Of a stretch of 54,462 bases of DNA, positions 24,601 through 35,641 are shown piece after piece. The position numbers were made by a program, and so were the translations under genes. The stretch is from Parachlorella kessleri (Eukaryota; Chlorophyta; Trebouxiophyceae; Chlorellales; Chlorellaceae): assembly GCA_001598975.1 (NCBI GenBank), contig BBXU01000457.1:1-54462 (forward strand), given 5' to 3'. The notes below the pieces were generated by a model. That model was not told the DNA's origin, did no database searches, and saw only the letters and a program-made list of their open reading frames with translations. Numbering within the stretch: position 1 is the stretch's first letter; every line of letters begins with the position of its first letter.

Positions 24601-26361
24601 GGCAGGGTGTAAGTGGCTCCTGTTTGCTGGGCACGCTGGGTGGCTGCCGAATCCACTGCCTTCCTGGCAGCTGAGCATGCTGCCTCGAAGTGACCAACCT
24701 CATAGCCGAGCTTGGCCAGGCCGGCTGCCAGGCTGGCAGTAGAGCCCAGCATCTGTATTGCTGCATTTAGGACTGTTGAGTCAGCAACCTCTGGTCTTAG
24801 TAGAGGTAGCTGCCGCTGCAGCAGCCACAGGTGCAGGTGGGCTTCTGCTGTCAAGTACAGTTCTGGTGCCGTGACTTGCTGGCAGCTAGCCACATGTTGC
24901 AGGGCCACCTGCACCAGTGAGCAGGGTTACATTAAGGTCAATTACTTCTCCAATGCTGGAAAGGACAGTAAGCCCAGCCTGCCTGGGCCCAGGGCTGCAC
25001 ATCAAAATAGAGCATGCGAAAATTTTACTAGCAGCTGTCATTGGTGGCAGGCGGTGCAGGCATAATTGACGTACTGTACCTGCCCTCCCTACAGTCCAGC
25101 TGCAGAGGTATACTTCTGCATAATGCTCCTCAGGTAGTGCCAAGCCATCGCCTAACTCGTCTGACGCCTCCTCACCTTGAAGACCTGGCAGACCAGAGGC
25201 CAGGCAGTGTCTCGAGCTTGGCCACCAGTGTGCAAGCCGACATCGGTGAAACCACCCTTGGGCAGCTGGTCAACTATCGAACCGCCTCCGCTGCGTGTTG
25301 CCGCCAGGGCTTGTAATACAATGGCCCGCAACCACGCTGGCGTTTTCTGGTGGCCTACATTGGCGCTGAAAACACTTCCTCAGCATAAAATGTGATCAGC
25401 CAAAGTGGCATTGCTTGGTCCAGTTTTGAAGGTAAGGCATAAGATTGCATTATATGCGTACCCATGCTGGAAAGTGTACCTCAGCCAGCACGCTGTGCAG
25501 TGCGGCAGAAAGGATGCTTGCCACAATAGCACTACCGGTATCAGTCTACTGACCCTGTTTGCCGCCCCTTGCAGAGCGCGCATCTCCTTGGCGGTCCTGA
25601 GCTGCTTGACTTAATGCGCTGTTTATATTACTTAGCAAGACAGCGTAATGCTCTTCGGCAACATCTCCACAGGGGACCACCGCACTCTCCGTGCAGGTTG
25701 CAGTGTGCTGCACATCTCCTTGACACGTGCTGCATGTGGCAGCAAGCAGGCAAGGGGGTTGGTCAGCTTCATGCTGGAAGCAACCAAACGCTGTCAGTAA
25801 AGCCAGTAGTCCAGCATGCACGAAGAACAAGGCTCAGCTGACCCGCACTAGTAGGCTTCTCAGGCCATCTAAATCTTTCCTTTGTCACACCGGCCATCTT
25901 GCTTAATGGCGACCTTGTCCCCAGCCCTTACCTGTGGACCGCAAACTCCCACTTGTCCAGGCCCACCAAGAGCAGCGTGACCTGCTCTGCTGCTGGGTGG
26001 TAGTGTTTCTCTGCGGGCGGGCGGAGGGCCAGCAGAGCACATCCATACTCCCCAAACCAGGTGACATCACTGTCAGCCAGAAAGGCCACAGCGCTGCTAA
26101 GTGCTGCCAAGTCGCCATTTGCCAAGCCTGGCCAGCAGGACGCTGCACCTCCCTGGTTCTGCATGCACAGGCGGTAGTCAGTGGGGAGGGCAAGCGAGCC
26201 AGACTGTGCACAGCACCTTACGACCTCACCAGGCTGGCAACAAAGCGTTCCCATATCCCTCTAAAACCAGTCACTGCTTCCCGGCTCTGCAACGAACTGC
26301 AGCCAGTATGGGTGAAGCCATATATGCTGGCCAGAAGCTCCTCCTTTTCGCAGTACTGCAT
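9614..26361 (-). CDS. Giant DUF3638/DUF3645-family protein, SecA-like ATPase motifs
   Basis: About 37 exons and about 3,050 residues, close to the fungal relatives, which databases label ubiquitinyl hydrolase without clear proof. Phase-consistent exons: 26361-26230, 26158-25932, 25773-25554 (holds an unresolved intron), 25354-25176, 24908-24224, 23974-23248, 22969-22780, 22485-22231, 22084-21350, 21284-21181, 21123-20921, 20706-20548, 20330-20263, 20069-19978, 19791-19074, 18786-17946, 17723-17461, 17054-16968, 16771-16598, 16378-16319, 16257-16198, 16088-15915, 15698-15532, 15257-14999, 14715-14531, 14308-14149, 13933-13852, 13653-13598, 13429-13235, 13048-12980, 12800-12717, 12390-12290, 12095-12023, 11513-11393, 11188-10686, 10456-9614. 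Family blocks: PHWLSKHGFLAFGALRAYPL, LLDESDELLHHRYQLIYAWG, RLAVPFRAAHQ (DUF3645), GFSGTNDN, GADLKL. A Walker-A-like QLNMGE/GKTRVILP spans the 16598/16378 junction. An in-frame TGA lies at 9893-9895. The N-terminus is the least certain part. Confidence 0.82.
9893..9895 (-). other. In-frame TGA inside the last exon of the DUF3638-family gene
   Basis: The last exon reads LASRR, TGA, LPQLADWLGG in one uninterrupted frame and continues for about 92 codons to a TAG at 9614-9616. The downstream part (SLQLFDGTTMYVD, then WEAVRALPPLLALHELVGG) resembles the conserved C-terminus of the family. No GT within the 79 bases before the TGA allows an intron that removes it. It may be a true early stop, readthrough, recoding, a pseudogene lesion or a sequence error. 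Confidence 0.75.
15532..16771 (-). other. ATPase motif I and II region of the DUF3638-family protein
   Basis: Exons 16771-16598 to 15698-15532 encode HPEWLVFEAEGQLQIRPVQ, then QLNMGE/GKTRVILPMLI (Walker-A-like, intron between E and G), then RKLFVMPFHRDV, EGGVLLTTPERRLSL and DLLDESDELL (Walker-B-like DESDE). This order matches DUF3638 in fungi. The first Lys of GKT is present, so an active nucleotide site is plausible. Confidence 0.75.
23977..24026. repeat. 22-base direct repeat at a 3' splice site
   Basis: A 22-base segment (plus strand starts ACAGGGGCCAGGC) occurs at 23977-23998 and 24005-24026, identical, period 28. On the coding strand it is the pyrimidine tract and acceptor of the exon 23974-23248. 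The copy next to the exon ends CTGTAG; the other ends CTGTCA and has no AG. Confidence 0.85.
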
Positions 26362-27068
26362 GGTATTTGACTAGCTCGTCAAGTTAGTCCCTGACACCAC
26401 ATCTGTACTTTGACCAACCGTTTGACCACATAGAAACCCAGGCACCAAGTCTCTGGGATATCATCGAAGCTGGGTATCATCTTAGTTTTGTCTCCTGTAC
26501 TGCCATAAACCCAGCCCAACACAGAGAACACACCTCGAACGCCCCGATGCAGAGCTTGCAAGATTGATGATACTACCACCGCTGTAACGCAAATTTTGGT
26601 AGCTTTCATGGTGTCCTTTCAGGCTTGCATTCATGAAGCCTGCTGAAAGGTCAGCTGAAAAGCAACCTAAGCGTCATGGGCAGGTGACTAATGGCCATGA
26701 CTACAGCTGCTACCACTTGCACGCCCAGGGTGGTCCCAGAGGAATGTTGCACCCAAATATGTCGTGGACAAGCCTCAATTGGGCGTGCATGGCTTTGGTC
26801 TCAGGCAACAGGACTAGGGTTGTGGGTCACAAACTCTGTGATACTACTGGCAGCTGGGATGTTGACTGGTCTCCTAAAATTTTAGCAATCAGTCATGAAG
26901 GGTTGACTTGCCAAATTCCGGATAAAGCTAGGCATGGGGGTGTCCCGGCTGGTGCCGCATACCTTTGCCATCTAGAATGCGGCTGCCGCAATAAACAGAT
27001 GGCTTTGAGAAATCTAGGCAGAAGTCAGACATTATAATCACAAGCAGGCCCGTCCCGAGTCAAAGCCT
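26362..27068. other. Intergenic: promoter of the giant gene, 3' UTR of the upstream gene
   Basis: About 700 bases between two minus-strand genes. A 76-codon minus ORF at 26379-26609 ends just upstream of the chosen start and could be a 5' exon of the giant gene, but I see no family motif in it and a TAG lies in frame before 26361. Nothing else recognised. Confidence 0.5.
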
Positions 27069-29527
27069 CTAGTCAAGCAGCTCCACATACTCATCCTCCA
27101 ACTGACCCTCCGCTGCTTTGACAAAGAGCTCTGGCACACCAACACCATCCCCTGCAGGCATTGCATACACCTCACATTCCACCGCCGCTGTCTGCTTGCT
27201 TATGAACGCCGCTACCACTTCCAATGCCGCAGCTGGCACCCGACTTGGCAGGCAGCGAGCCCTCTGAGCTGGAGCAGTGGCCAAACTGGCTTGTTCAGGA
27301 CCAGTGTGGCCATTAGCTATTGTGTCAGCCGCTGCTGCAGCTGCTGACACTTCACCGCCGTCGCTGGCATCATCAGCTGCTTCCAGACCATTTGGCACTG
27401 TCTGCTGCTCTTGTACCTGCTGCTGCTTTCCTTCCTGCTGCTCTTGCTGCTGCACTTGCGGTTGCTGCTCTTGCTTCTGCTGGGGCTTTTGCGACTTGCG
27501 AGCTGCCCTCCTCTTTCTTAACGGTGCGGCTGCTGCTGCTGCTGGCGTCGCCTCATCTGTTTCACCATCAACAGGGGTGCTGTGCCTGCTGCTGCGCCGG
27601 CTGCCGGGCTTTTGTTGGGACTGCAATGCAGCAGCCTCACTGGCAACTGCATCTGCACCTACGGCTGTGGCTACAGTCTCCTGGCCCTCCCCAGCAGACT
27701 CTGCCCCTTGCCCCGCTACACCCTTGCCGCCACCTTGTGTCCTCTCGGCAGTAGCTGCACCCAGCTGCGCAGCACACTCGGCTGCTGCTTGCCGGAAATA
27801 GTGGCAGCTCAGGCTGTACCACCTGCCACAGCGCTGCTCCAACCGCAAGTAGCGCACAAGCTGGGCCTTGAGCGGAGGCTGCAGGAGGCACTCCAGGCTG
27901 CATAGCGGCTGCAACGCCTTCAAGAGTGCCGAGCCAACAAAAGCCTGCACCCGACAGCACGAGCGATATCTCGGTAGCCAGGGCGGCGCAACAGGTGTGT
28001 GCTGCGTGCAGGACAGGTGCTAGCACCAGCCACCCATATGACCATTTCCTATATACAGCCCTTCACATTAAAGCAATACCACAGCAAGCCCCGTACGCAT
28101 GGGAAACAGGCACTCATGGTCAGGGGGCGCATCAGACACACAAAACAAACGTGCATTCTAATACGTAGACAAGAAGCAGTACCAAAATGCGAGCAATACA
28201 ATGAGCTCCACAGCTTTATATGCATTAGCCCTTATACGAATCTCAGCAGTCCCCAAGCGACAACCCTGCATCCACCATTGTACAAGGTAGCAGTGTCACT
28301 CAGCACTAGGAAAGCCCAAGCCTGTAAGCCCCACCTGCAGGATCTCATCCGGGTCTCGCTCCTCTAGGGGCGCCTCCAGCGCTTTCCGTTCCTCTGCCTC
28401 AACCAGGGACACCTGCATCGCCTCCGCCAGCTGGTCACGCTCATCTGCAGCAAGCGTTGCACCCATCAAAAAAATTCGTACATAAATAACGATATCGGAG
28501 TTCTGCAGCAGGTGCCTACGGTGGAATGCAAGGAGTCAGAAGGTGAGTTGCACCTTGCGGAGGTGACCTGATGCTATACTTAATCAAGCTACCTGATGAG
28601 ACTCTGACCTATACATGTGCAGACCAAAAGACCACACAACTTCTGCAGTCTTTCCCAGTAGCGGCCAAGCGTGAGCCACACATGCCCAAAATGCCTGTCC
28701 AGAGGATACACAGACCGTGCAGCCTCAGCTCTAGACATTTTGAAAAGACCAGCGTACCCTCAAATTCATTGTTGCAGGCCAACCACACTTGAGCTTCATC
28801 TGCCCAGCCCGCAGCATCAAAGTCAAGGCACTGCTCTTCCGTCTCATGTAAGGCCTTCTCAGCCCTGTAACAGCACCGCACTGGAGCCGAAGGTGAGGAC
28901 AGCTGCTCGTGTAGCCAGGGTCGTACCCATGCTCCATACATGCAAGCCTTCATATCCGCATGCTTTAAGCCATTCCACCAGTACACAACAAGCATGACGT
29001 CGAAGCAACTACCGTGCAGATCGGCACCCTCACCTGTCCAGTGGCACGCCTGTCCGCTTCAGCAGCTCAAGTGCCGCCGCCCTGCGGTCCACAGCTGGAG
29101 GCTCGCCTGCTGCGCCTACATCCTCTTCTGAGCTGCCATCCTCAGCTTCATCCTCAGCTGGCCCGCTGCTGGGCGCACCCGCTGGCCCTGGCACCCCCTC
29201 CCCAGGCCGCTCTTTCCGCTTTCTGGTGCTGTAGCCTGAAGAGGCCTGCAGGCTATGATTCTGAGGCTGGGCTACAAACTGCTGAGGCAAGGGCGCTTGG
29301 CCACGAGGGTGAGCAGCTGCCAAGGGTACTGCCTGTGGCATCATAGCAGGCATGGTGCCTGGTAAAACGGCCAAGCCCTGCGGCAGGGCCAGCCCCTGAG
29401 CAGCCATGATCTGGGAAAGCGCTGCGGCTGCTTGAGGGTTGTAGGCTTGGGGGTTGCTGGCTAATGCCTGAAACATGGCCAAGTACCGAGGGTCCATCAT
29501 GGGGGGCTGCCCTGGTGGGTTGCTCAT
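27069..29527 (-). CDS. Uncharacterised protein with UIM-like helix and Gln-rich region, 528 aa
   Basis: Four exons, all phases agree: 29527-29034, 28864-28758, 28444-28335, 27944-27069. The N-terminus is Met/Pro/Gln/Ala-rich, followed by a basic patch (TRKRKERPGEG) and an acidic stretch. The middle has an ordered block (LELLKRTGVPLDRAEKAL, then GWADEAQVWLACNNEFE) and a ubiquitin-interacting-motif-like helix around residue 210 (LAEAMQVSLVEAEE, with the A-x-x-x-S core). Residues of about 240-290 (SALLKALQPL, RYLRLEQRCGRWYSL) look folded. A Glu/Ala/Gln-rich low-complexity tail with KRRAARKSQK and an acidic C-terminus follow. I infer a nuclear, possibly ubiquitin-binding protein, but the family is not recognised. 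It is divergent to the TOG gene at 29949 with a 421-base shared upstream region. Confidence 0.65.
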
Positions 29528-29948
29528 ATTGAACCTATTTAGCGCACTTGGTGCCGCTTGGTCGGTAAGCATCGACAGAATAAGGGGCCGGCCCTTTACT
29601 CTCAAGTGAAGAGCGCCAGAACCCAGCAGGCCCAGCAACACATTCTACGGCCTTGCACGGCCTTGTTAGCGGACTCCTCCCCTGCTCCATTTCACTTATT
29701 GAATCTCGCAAGCCGCTTGAACAGGGCCTGCACAATATGGGGCTTGGTACGCTGGGCTAAATCTCATCACCATCCTACGCAAGAGTGCAGGGGGCTGCCT
29801 GCTCTGTAGGGGGACTCAAACTACAGATAGTTGCGCCCATTGGTGAGCTGGTAGATAAGCAAGAACTGACCCAAGGCGCCATGGCTACTAAGACTTGTGC
29901 TGGGCTGCAGGAGGGGACACTGGCCAGCAAAGGAACACCCTGTCAGCC
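29528..29948. promoter_or_regulatory. Shared upstream region of two divergent genes
   Basis: Only 421 bases separate the start codon of the UIM-like gene (minus) from the chosen start of the first TOG gene (plus). No TATA-like or named element stands out. A bidirectional promoter is inferred from the layout alone. The upper plus-strand ATG at 29895 would shorten the gap. Confidence 0.45.
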
Positions 29949-32900
29949 ATGGAGAGTGAGCCGCTCACCACAGCACACAAGCAGGGCTCAGCCTTGGTCG
30001 GGAAAGAGCCTTCATCGAAGATTTTGGGGCATCCAAATCCCAATGCGCTGGGCAGTGTGCGAGCTGACAGCAGGGTGGCACCCGCTGACAAGCATTCGGT
30101 TGCGGGCGACTTTGCGGAGGGACTTTTAAATGCTGGATTAGAGTCTCATCACAGTGCCGTGGGGACCGCCGAGTTCCATAGTTCTACAGGGACTAACGCT
30201 GCTACTGAGCCTGCTGCTGGCGTGAGCGGCCAGCAAGCTGCTGCTGCTGCTCTCCATGGCAGCGGAGAGGGAACTCAGCAAACAAAGGCAGCTGCTGCTC
30301 CTGCATCTGGCAGCGGCAAGGGAGAGCAGCAGGTAGAGGTCGCTGCTGCGGCTGCACCTAACCACAGCAAGGGAGGGCAGCAGACGGAGCCATCAGTTGC
30401 TGAACTTGGAGGTAGCAAGGCAGCAAAGCAGGGCGAGGTTGTTGGCACTGTTGCTGCTGAGCCTGGTGTTGGCAAGGAAGAGCGGCATGGAGAAGTTGAT
30501 GGCGCTGTTATTGAACCAGGTGGTGCCGCTGAAGCTGGCGGCAGCAAGGGAGAGCAGCACAGAGAGCTTGCGAGTGCTGTTGAAGTCGGCGGGGCCAAAG
30601 CTGAGCCAGTGGCTGTACCTAGTGCTGCCGGGCCCGCTGCACCTGGCAGTGGTGAGGGAGAACAGCATGCAGAGAGTAGTGCTGGGGCGTCTAACCCTGG
30701 TGAGGGAGAGCAGCAGGTGGCCGGTGCTGCTGCCGCTGAACCGAGCAGTAGCAACGAAGGGCAGCAGGCAGAGCCCCTTGCTGTTTCTGGAAGCAGCAAG
30801 GGGGATCAGCAGGGAGAGGTTGGTGGCAGTCATGCTGCTGAGCCTGACGTTGGCTTGGAAGGGCAGCAGGGAACGCTTTCTACCGCAGCTACTGCACCAG
30901 GTGGTGCTGCTGAAGCTGGCGCCAAGGGAGAGCAGCACGGAGAGGTTGGGAGTGCTGTTACGGATGACCTTGGCGGGGCGGAAGCTGAGCCACGGGCCGG
31001 GTCTAGTGCTGCCGGGGCAGTGGCACCTGGCAGTGGTAAGGGAGAGCAAACTGCAGAGGGTAGTGCTGGGCAGCCCAGCTCTGGTGAGGGAGAGGGGCAG
31101 GTAGCGGTGGCTGCCAACGCTGCTGCACCTGGCAATGGCAACGGAGAGCAGGAGACAGATGCTGCTGCTCCTGTTGCGGCTGACTCTAGCAGCATCGAGG
31201 GAGTGCAGCAGACAGAGCCATCAGCTGCTGCCAAATTCGGGTCTGAACATCAGACAAGTGCTGGGACTGCGGCCTCGGGCGAACCTGGCAATGGCAAGTC
31301 CAAGCAACAAACTGAGGCAGCAGCTGCTGTTGAAGCTGGCGGGGTGAAGGGTGGAGAGCAGCCAGGGGATGCTGCCATCAAGCCTACCCAATGCAGCAAT
31401 GAGCTGGTGGCGGGCATTCCTGCTGCTGCTGCCGTTGCTGTACCTGGCCATGGCACAGGAGAGGAGCCGGCAGAAGTTGCCGCCGCGGAACCACCCAGCA
31501 GCACAGAAGGGCAGCAGGCAGGGGAGGGTGATGCTGTGGCTGAGCCTGGCAACAGCATTGACAAGGGTATGGCAGAGGTTCCTGCAACTGCCGCAACTGG
31601 CACTGACAAGGGAGAGCAGCAGGCAGGGACTGCTGCTGCTGCTACCCCCGAAGGTGGCCTGGGGGAGCAGCAGGCAGCGCTTGGTGCTTCCGCACCTGCC
31701 GGGGGTGTGGGGGAGCAGCAGTCGGACGATGATGCTGTAGCACCTGGCGGCATTATGGGAGGTGAGCCGGCCAGGAGTGCTGCTGGTACACCTGGCCTTG
31801 GCAAGGGAGATGAGCAGGCAGAGGGCTCTGCTGCCGCAAACAGCAGTGGCAAGGGAGACGAGCTGGCAAAGGCAAAGGATGCTGCTGCAACAACCGACAG
31901 CGGCAAGGGAGAGGAGGAGAGGGAGGGGGATTGCGAGGCAGCTGAGGACGGTAGAGCCACCCACTTAGCGGACGAGAAACACGCATGGGATAGTGTGGAG
32001 CTGGCAGAGGAAGGAGCGGAGGGGGTCAGTGAGGATGGAGATGGAAGCTACATCAGAGACGAAGGGGTCCTTGAGGAGCAGGACAGCGAGCAGCACCTTG
32101 GTAGCGGCGAAGAGTATGGTGGGGCAGACTCAACCCAGCTGCAGCAGCATGAGCACCAGGAAGAGGAGACGCAGGCGGAGGACGAGCTGCCAGACTTCCC
32201 ACCACAGCCCAGGGAAGCCCTTCAGCCATTGGCAAGCCCAGATGAGGCGTTGCTGGTGAGTGACAGATATTATATTGCTGAGAAGGTGGGGCGCCGACTC
32301 ATGCAATATGCATGCTACAGTTGGATTGCTGGTTGCCTGCAGGGCTGGGCTATGTGGGTGTACTGAGATGGAGGCTGGGCTCGCCTCTGCCTGTGTTCCC
32401 ACCTGACATGGTTGCCACAGCCACCCTGAGCTTCACCATTGTCAAATCAATGTGGCTGCAGAGTGCTCTGGAGGATGTTGACTCCTGTGGAGGTCGCGAG
32501 CCGTTAACTGTTGTCCGAGCCCTGACCATCCTGCGCAGGCTGGCCATCCACCACACTGAGGTCATCCTGCCATACATGTAAGCCTGCTGGGACCTGCCTG
32601 CAGCACTTTGCTCTTTGGAACTTGACTAGTGGGCCACTTATGAAGTGCAGCTGCTTTGAACTGCTTAGCACAAAGTACAAGCACAAGCATATGGCAATCC
32701 CTCCGTTCATGGCAGCAATCGGGGCACCTTGGTGTCGAACTGCACGGTACATCAATGCCCTCAGAGAACTTATGAATTCAGCAATGCCGTGTGGCGTGCT
32801 TGACACTGTAAGACTTGAGGTCTGGGGACAGGTGCTTTTGGAGGTACTTCTGTGCAGGGCTGCACTGGCGAAGCTGCTGGCAGGCTATGTTCGGCATGAG

Positions 32901-33609
32901 GGGGTTGAAGAGGTATCCATCACGGCATCCATGGTGGTCATCGACCTGCTGATCAGCTTGGGAGACACCATGTGCCGCTACATGAGCCGCAGCGCCAGCG
33001 GCAGCGAGGGTAGCCCCGTCAGCCCCCGCCCCAATGCCAGCGAGGGTCGGGACAGCCTGCTCCTGGCGCTGTTGCACAGGGCAAACAGCGTGCCCCGGCC
33101 GCCCACTGCCAAGCCGGGAAACCGGCCCGCCACGGCTGGCTCACGACGGCTGCAGGAGGAGTGGCAGACGACTCCAGCAGGCATGGCGGACCTGGCACTC
33201 AGGTGTGCTGCAGTGGGGTTGGGTCCACTGGGGTGAAGGGAGCAGGGCCTTTGGTTCCCTTGCGGGGTGGGGGGCTTGTGCAGCAGTGCTGTATGAGGGG
33301 AGTTGTGGCCCAAGTTCTGCATTGAGAATGTCGATAGGGAGGACTATGCCATGCTGGGGCGAAACCCCCCTCTAGCGGGATGAGGTGGAGCAGACGCCTG
33401 CGTGCATTTGGGGGACCCAGCCAGGCTGCATATGTCTCAGGGACTGACTTCACTAGCAGCGGATGGCTTGGTGCAGGGTGATGGTGGACTACTGCAGCCA
33501 GCAGCGGGTCATCAGTGCCATGCAGTGCTACACACACTTCAGGCAGCCATCCTCAATTCGCTTGGCGGCATCTGCCCTGCTGGTCATGGCCACGTACCGC
33601 CGGCAGTGA
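29949..33609 (+). CDS. TOG/armadillo-type protein A with long GEQQ/Ala repeat region, 1,013 aa
   Basis: Four exons: 29949-32255, 32321-32577, 32858-33202, 33477-33609. The first junction (65-base intron) is the phase-compatible choice; the others are clear. Exon 1 encodes a short unique N-terminus, then about 600 residues of degenerate repeats built on G-x-G-K/E-G-E-Q-Q with Ala/Glu-rich spacers, then an acidic stretch. Exons 2-4 encode helical repeats: RALTILRRLAIHHTEVILPY, AALAKLLAGYVRHEG, VVIDLLISLGDTM, SLLLALLHRAN, SIRLAASALLVMATYRRQ and stop. These align with the downstream gene at 35642-37682 and resemble TOG domains of the TOGARAM/crescerin type, which bind tubulin at ciliary or cytoplasmic microtubule ends. 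The role is inferred from fold similarity only. An in-frame ATG at 29895 is an alternative start (18 residues longer). Confidence 0.68.
30190..32000 (+). repeat. Degenerate coding repeat array (GKGEQQ..AAA)
   Basis: Imperfect repeats of roughly 50-90 bases built around GGCAGCAAGGGAGAGCAGCA-like cores, encoding Gly-x-Gly-Lys-Gly-Glu-Gln-Gln followed by Ala/Glu runs. There are well over fifteen units of uneven length, so this is an array expanded by slippage or unequal exchange and then diverged. It stays open over long stretches in other frames on both strands, as expected of a biased repeat. Confidence 0.75.
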
Positions 33610-34109
33610 GAGCCGGGAGGCTACCATTAAACCAGAGGGGTGCCCTAGGCAATAGTTCAAAACTGTACAAGGCTTGATGAATTGCCGCAGCAGTGTGGAG
33701 TATGCAGTGTGCTGTTCAGCCTTTTGAGCCTGTCGGGGCGCACGCTTGCTCCTTCCCCGACAATCTTGTGAAGGGTTGAGCGGCTACATAGTATATATGC
33801 ATCCTTTGGGCGCCATATTCAAGCAAGGATATGGATGCAGTGCAACCGAAAGATGTAGGCTTGACCTGAGCAAGAGTCCCAGGCCACACTGAAGGCGCCA
33901 AGCCCACGACGTTTGAGTTTAGCGGCAGCAACCATGCGTCAGCCCAAGGAGCCGCCACGTAGTAAGCGCTCGCGCGCCATCTCTTGCATCGGCACCCATG
34001 CATGCTGCGCTAGCAATATATGTTGGCTGTCTCCCTCGGCCAACATAATTTCACACTTCTGGTTATAACATACATAGACGCCGACGAAGGGTTGCATCAG
34101 TCCAGCACC
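33610..34109. other. Intergenic stretch after TOG gene A
   Basis: Five hundred bases holding the presumed 3' UTR of TOG gene A and the 5' flank of the small gene. The 95-codon minus ORF at 33716-34003 shows no recognisable motif. Nothing else seen. Confidence 0.5.
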
Positions 34110-34647
34110 ATGAAGAAGTCGACCAGCTATGACAGCTTTCACAAGGCTTTGCGTCACGTCAGCGCTTCCGGGAGCGAGCCTGAGGTGCAGCAGCGCAGCA
34201 GGGGCCAGGTGACGCACCACTCCACCAAGGTAGCCGCGGCCCCAGCCATGCCAGCAGGTGGGTGGGATGACGGGATGCGGGCTGCATGACAGGCAGCAGA
34301 GTGACAGACCAGGATCGGGCGGGGCATGCCAACCACCCTCCAACCTGGTGTTGGTGGGGCATCATTTCCAGCCTGTGGGCACTGCGTGTGAGGCACGCTG
34401 CTCACTCTCCTGCGGCTACCCCAGATCTGCCGCCCTGCCATCCTTCGTACTCAATTTAGTAGCCATGGCACCTGCTGAAATGCACTGGAAATATTGCTAG
34501 AACCGGCTGCTACCGTGCAATGAGATAGGACGTGCGTGTCCCTTTGTGACTTCCCCTTTTGCTTGTGGTGCAGGAAAGAAGCCGGCCACCCTTGGTTTCA
34601 AGCGCCTTTTGTGTATGGACGTTGATGGGACTGCTATGGCGGAGTAG
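34110..34647 (+). CDS. Possible small two-exon gene, 73 aa, unknown
   Basis: Exons 34110-34257 and 34574-34647 join in phase (GCA G/GA) with a GTGGGT donor and a GTGCAG acceptor. The product starts MKKSTSYDSFHKALRHVSAS and ends LGFKRLLCMDVDGTAMAE with a TAG. It is basic and serine-rich. The DVDGT string resembles motif I of HAD phosphatases, but the rest of that fold is absent, so it is probably chance. Alternatives are a spurious model or an upstream piece of a longer transcript. It lies between the two TOG genes on the same strand. Confidence 0.35.
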
Positions 34648-35641
34648 GCTGCGCAGCAGATCTACTACCCGACTGAAAGGCGACACGAGTTTGCAGCTGG
34701 TCGGGCCTGGTGGTATGGGAGCTATGTGGGTGCGGAGCAGAGGGTTGTGGGGTGGGTGAGGTGTATTCCATTGTGTGTATCTTGAGACATGTAGTCATGC
34801 CGACTGGACGGCAGTCAGGCGGCTCTTGTTTGCTTACTTGGTTTTATTATCGTTCTGCAACCTGAAAATCATATATATCTGTCATTATGTCCTTCGTGTA
34901 GAAGTATCTCATGATATGTTTACCAATGCATGGCTGAAGTCGCACGTCCGCCATAGTCAGTGGCGCACGCTCATCTGTGTTCATGCAGATATAGCTTAGC
35001 TAAAGTCTCAGCTGTCCGTAAGCTTGCATGGTGCTTTGAATTCTTATGACAATGTTCTGTGCCTACATAAATTGCACCTTCCCTGCATAGGTTTATCGAT
35101 GACATTGTTTTTGTATTTGCATTTTCGATACTGTACTTTGTTGTGTCTGTGTACAAGTGGCAGTGACAACGATAAGTCACATCATTGGAGTTTCCTTCGA
35201 GCCTAGTTGAGCAGTGGTTGGTAAGACAGCTGGAGCTTGCAGATGTGTAACATTGTTGTTGGTGGCACGACTAACATTTGCTTTGCGATCCTGGCACTCT
35301 CCCTAGTAGCTTAACAATCATTGATGCACTCTGTCGCCAACCGTAGTTGATTGCGCCTCCCCTTTTTAGAAGTGAATCTTGGCAGCTGAGATTGGTCACA
35401 CGGCTTATAAATTATCACTTTTGGCCTGCGTACATCTCATACCAATGCAATGCCATCCTCGTACCAAAATTGCCCGCCGTCAAAAATTGCCAGCCAACCG
35501 TAGCTGGCGCCCGCGCCTTGGTATCCCTTTCATCAGCACCAGCCTGGGCATTCATGATGGCCGCTTTCCACAGAAATTCCTAGTTTACAAGCGATACTCC
35601 TGGGACCAAGAGATACTGGTGCACTGGGTGTCCAGCAAGGC
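34648..35641. other. AT-richer intergenic stretch before TOG gene B
   Basis: About 1 kb. It contains a TGTAA at 35247-35251 that could end the small gene's transcript. ORFs of 60-90 codons occur but show no splice or family support. It probably holds the promoter and 5' UTR of the next gene. Confidence 0.5.

Noticed and set aside
30393..31049. A 218-codon minus-strand ORF (and a 247-codon one at 31221-31964) in the repeat region
   Set aside because: They are antisense to the repeat array; biased trinucleotide repeats stay open in several frames. No motif and no splice support.
34615..34640. HAD phosphatase call from the DVDGT string
   Set aside because: Only motif I is present at the end of a 73-residue model; the core fold and other motifs are missing.
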